Origin: Alphaproteobacteria bacterium 41-28
Lineage (GTDB): Bacteria; Pseudomonadota; Alphaproteobacteria; UBA9655
Assembly: GCA_001897795.1 (NCBI GenBank)
Contig: MKUL01000059.1
Span: forward strand, 1-45,479
Reading direction: 5' to 3'
DNA: 45,479 bases
Positions 45,461 to 45,479 of this stretch are shown piece after piece. Both the position numbers and the translations under genes were made by a program. The notes under the pieces are model-generated. The model searched no databases. It was not told where the DNA came from and worked only from the letters and a program-made list of their open reading frames with translations. Position 1 is the stretch's first letter. Every line of letters begins with the position of its first letter.

Positions 45461-45479
45461 TGGTGTCATCCTTGGCAAG
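45461..45479. repeat. Terminus of a three-hairpin element at the window edge
   Basis: tggtgtcatccttggcaag at the window end matches the element's 5' terminus; the rest lies outside. Confidence 0.75.

Overview
The window looks like part of the chromosome of an obligate or facultative intracellular alphaproteobacterium, most likely a Holosporales-type (Paracaedibacter/Odyssella/Caedibacter-like) symbiont of protists. This is inferred from alphaproteobacterial gene orders (ctaA-dapF-mtaB-ftsY, prs-rplY-pth-ychF, rplU-rpmA-obg, rsfS-rlmH, and hrcA-grpE-dnaK-dnaJ divergent from rph). It is also inferred from the AT-rich spacers, type VI secretion baseplate genes, and many secreted proteins with eukaryote-like domains (F-box, Sel1, HAF repeats, Cys-rich). 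No 16S or other decisive marker is present, so genus-level placement is not claimed.

Layout. 1-3968 (- strand): the 3' part of a secreted coiled-coil protein gene with 132-bp tandem repeats, then the T6SS baseplate pair tssF-tssG. 4017-9686: an accessory stretch of secreted proteins, including an F-box plus HAF-repeat protein, a DUF218 protein and two small paralogues, with a noncoding hot spot of palindromic repeats at 5542-6159. 9740-18906 (- strand): housekeeping genes ftsY, mtaB, dapF, ctaA, ychF, pth, rplY and prs, interrupted by an ArsR/SRPBCC cassette (14026-15294). 19051-25008: small secreted proteins or lipoproteins interleaved with rsfS-rlmH and rplU-rpmA-obg, ending in a secreted protein that may have a CheD-like Cys/His core. 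25291-26731: bioY-DUF1284-smr. 26772-30173: a large F-box-like/Sel1 protein and a DUF7002-like protein, separated by copied 3' ends of dnaJ and smr. 30215-36119: dnaJ-dnaK-grpE-hrcA and divergent rph. 36252-41080: three Sel1 proteins, one frameshifted, with a degenerate partial copy of rnpB between the first two. 41173-44053: rnpB, ampD and uup. 44164-45203: a lipase broken by a one-base frameshift.

Two themes stand out. (1) Accessory genes repeatedly lie between short duplicated pieces of adjacent core genes (smr/dnaJ, rnpB, ctaA). This is the footprint expected from tandem duplication followed by decay, or from an insertion process that copies flanking DNA. (2) At least four families of palindromic repeats are scattered between genes, and two of them lie inside reading frames: ampD between its two domains, and the dapF N-terminus. 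That resembles the in-frame palindromic elements known from Rickettsia. Seven predicted secreted proteins also share a Met-Glu just after the presumed signal-peptide cleavage site. Everything here was read by eye; no database search, HMM or folding program was run.
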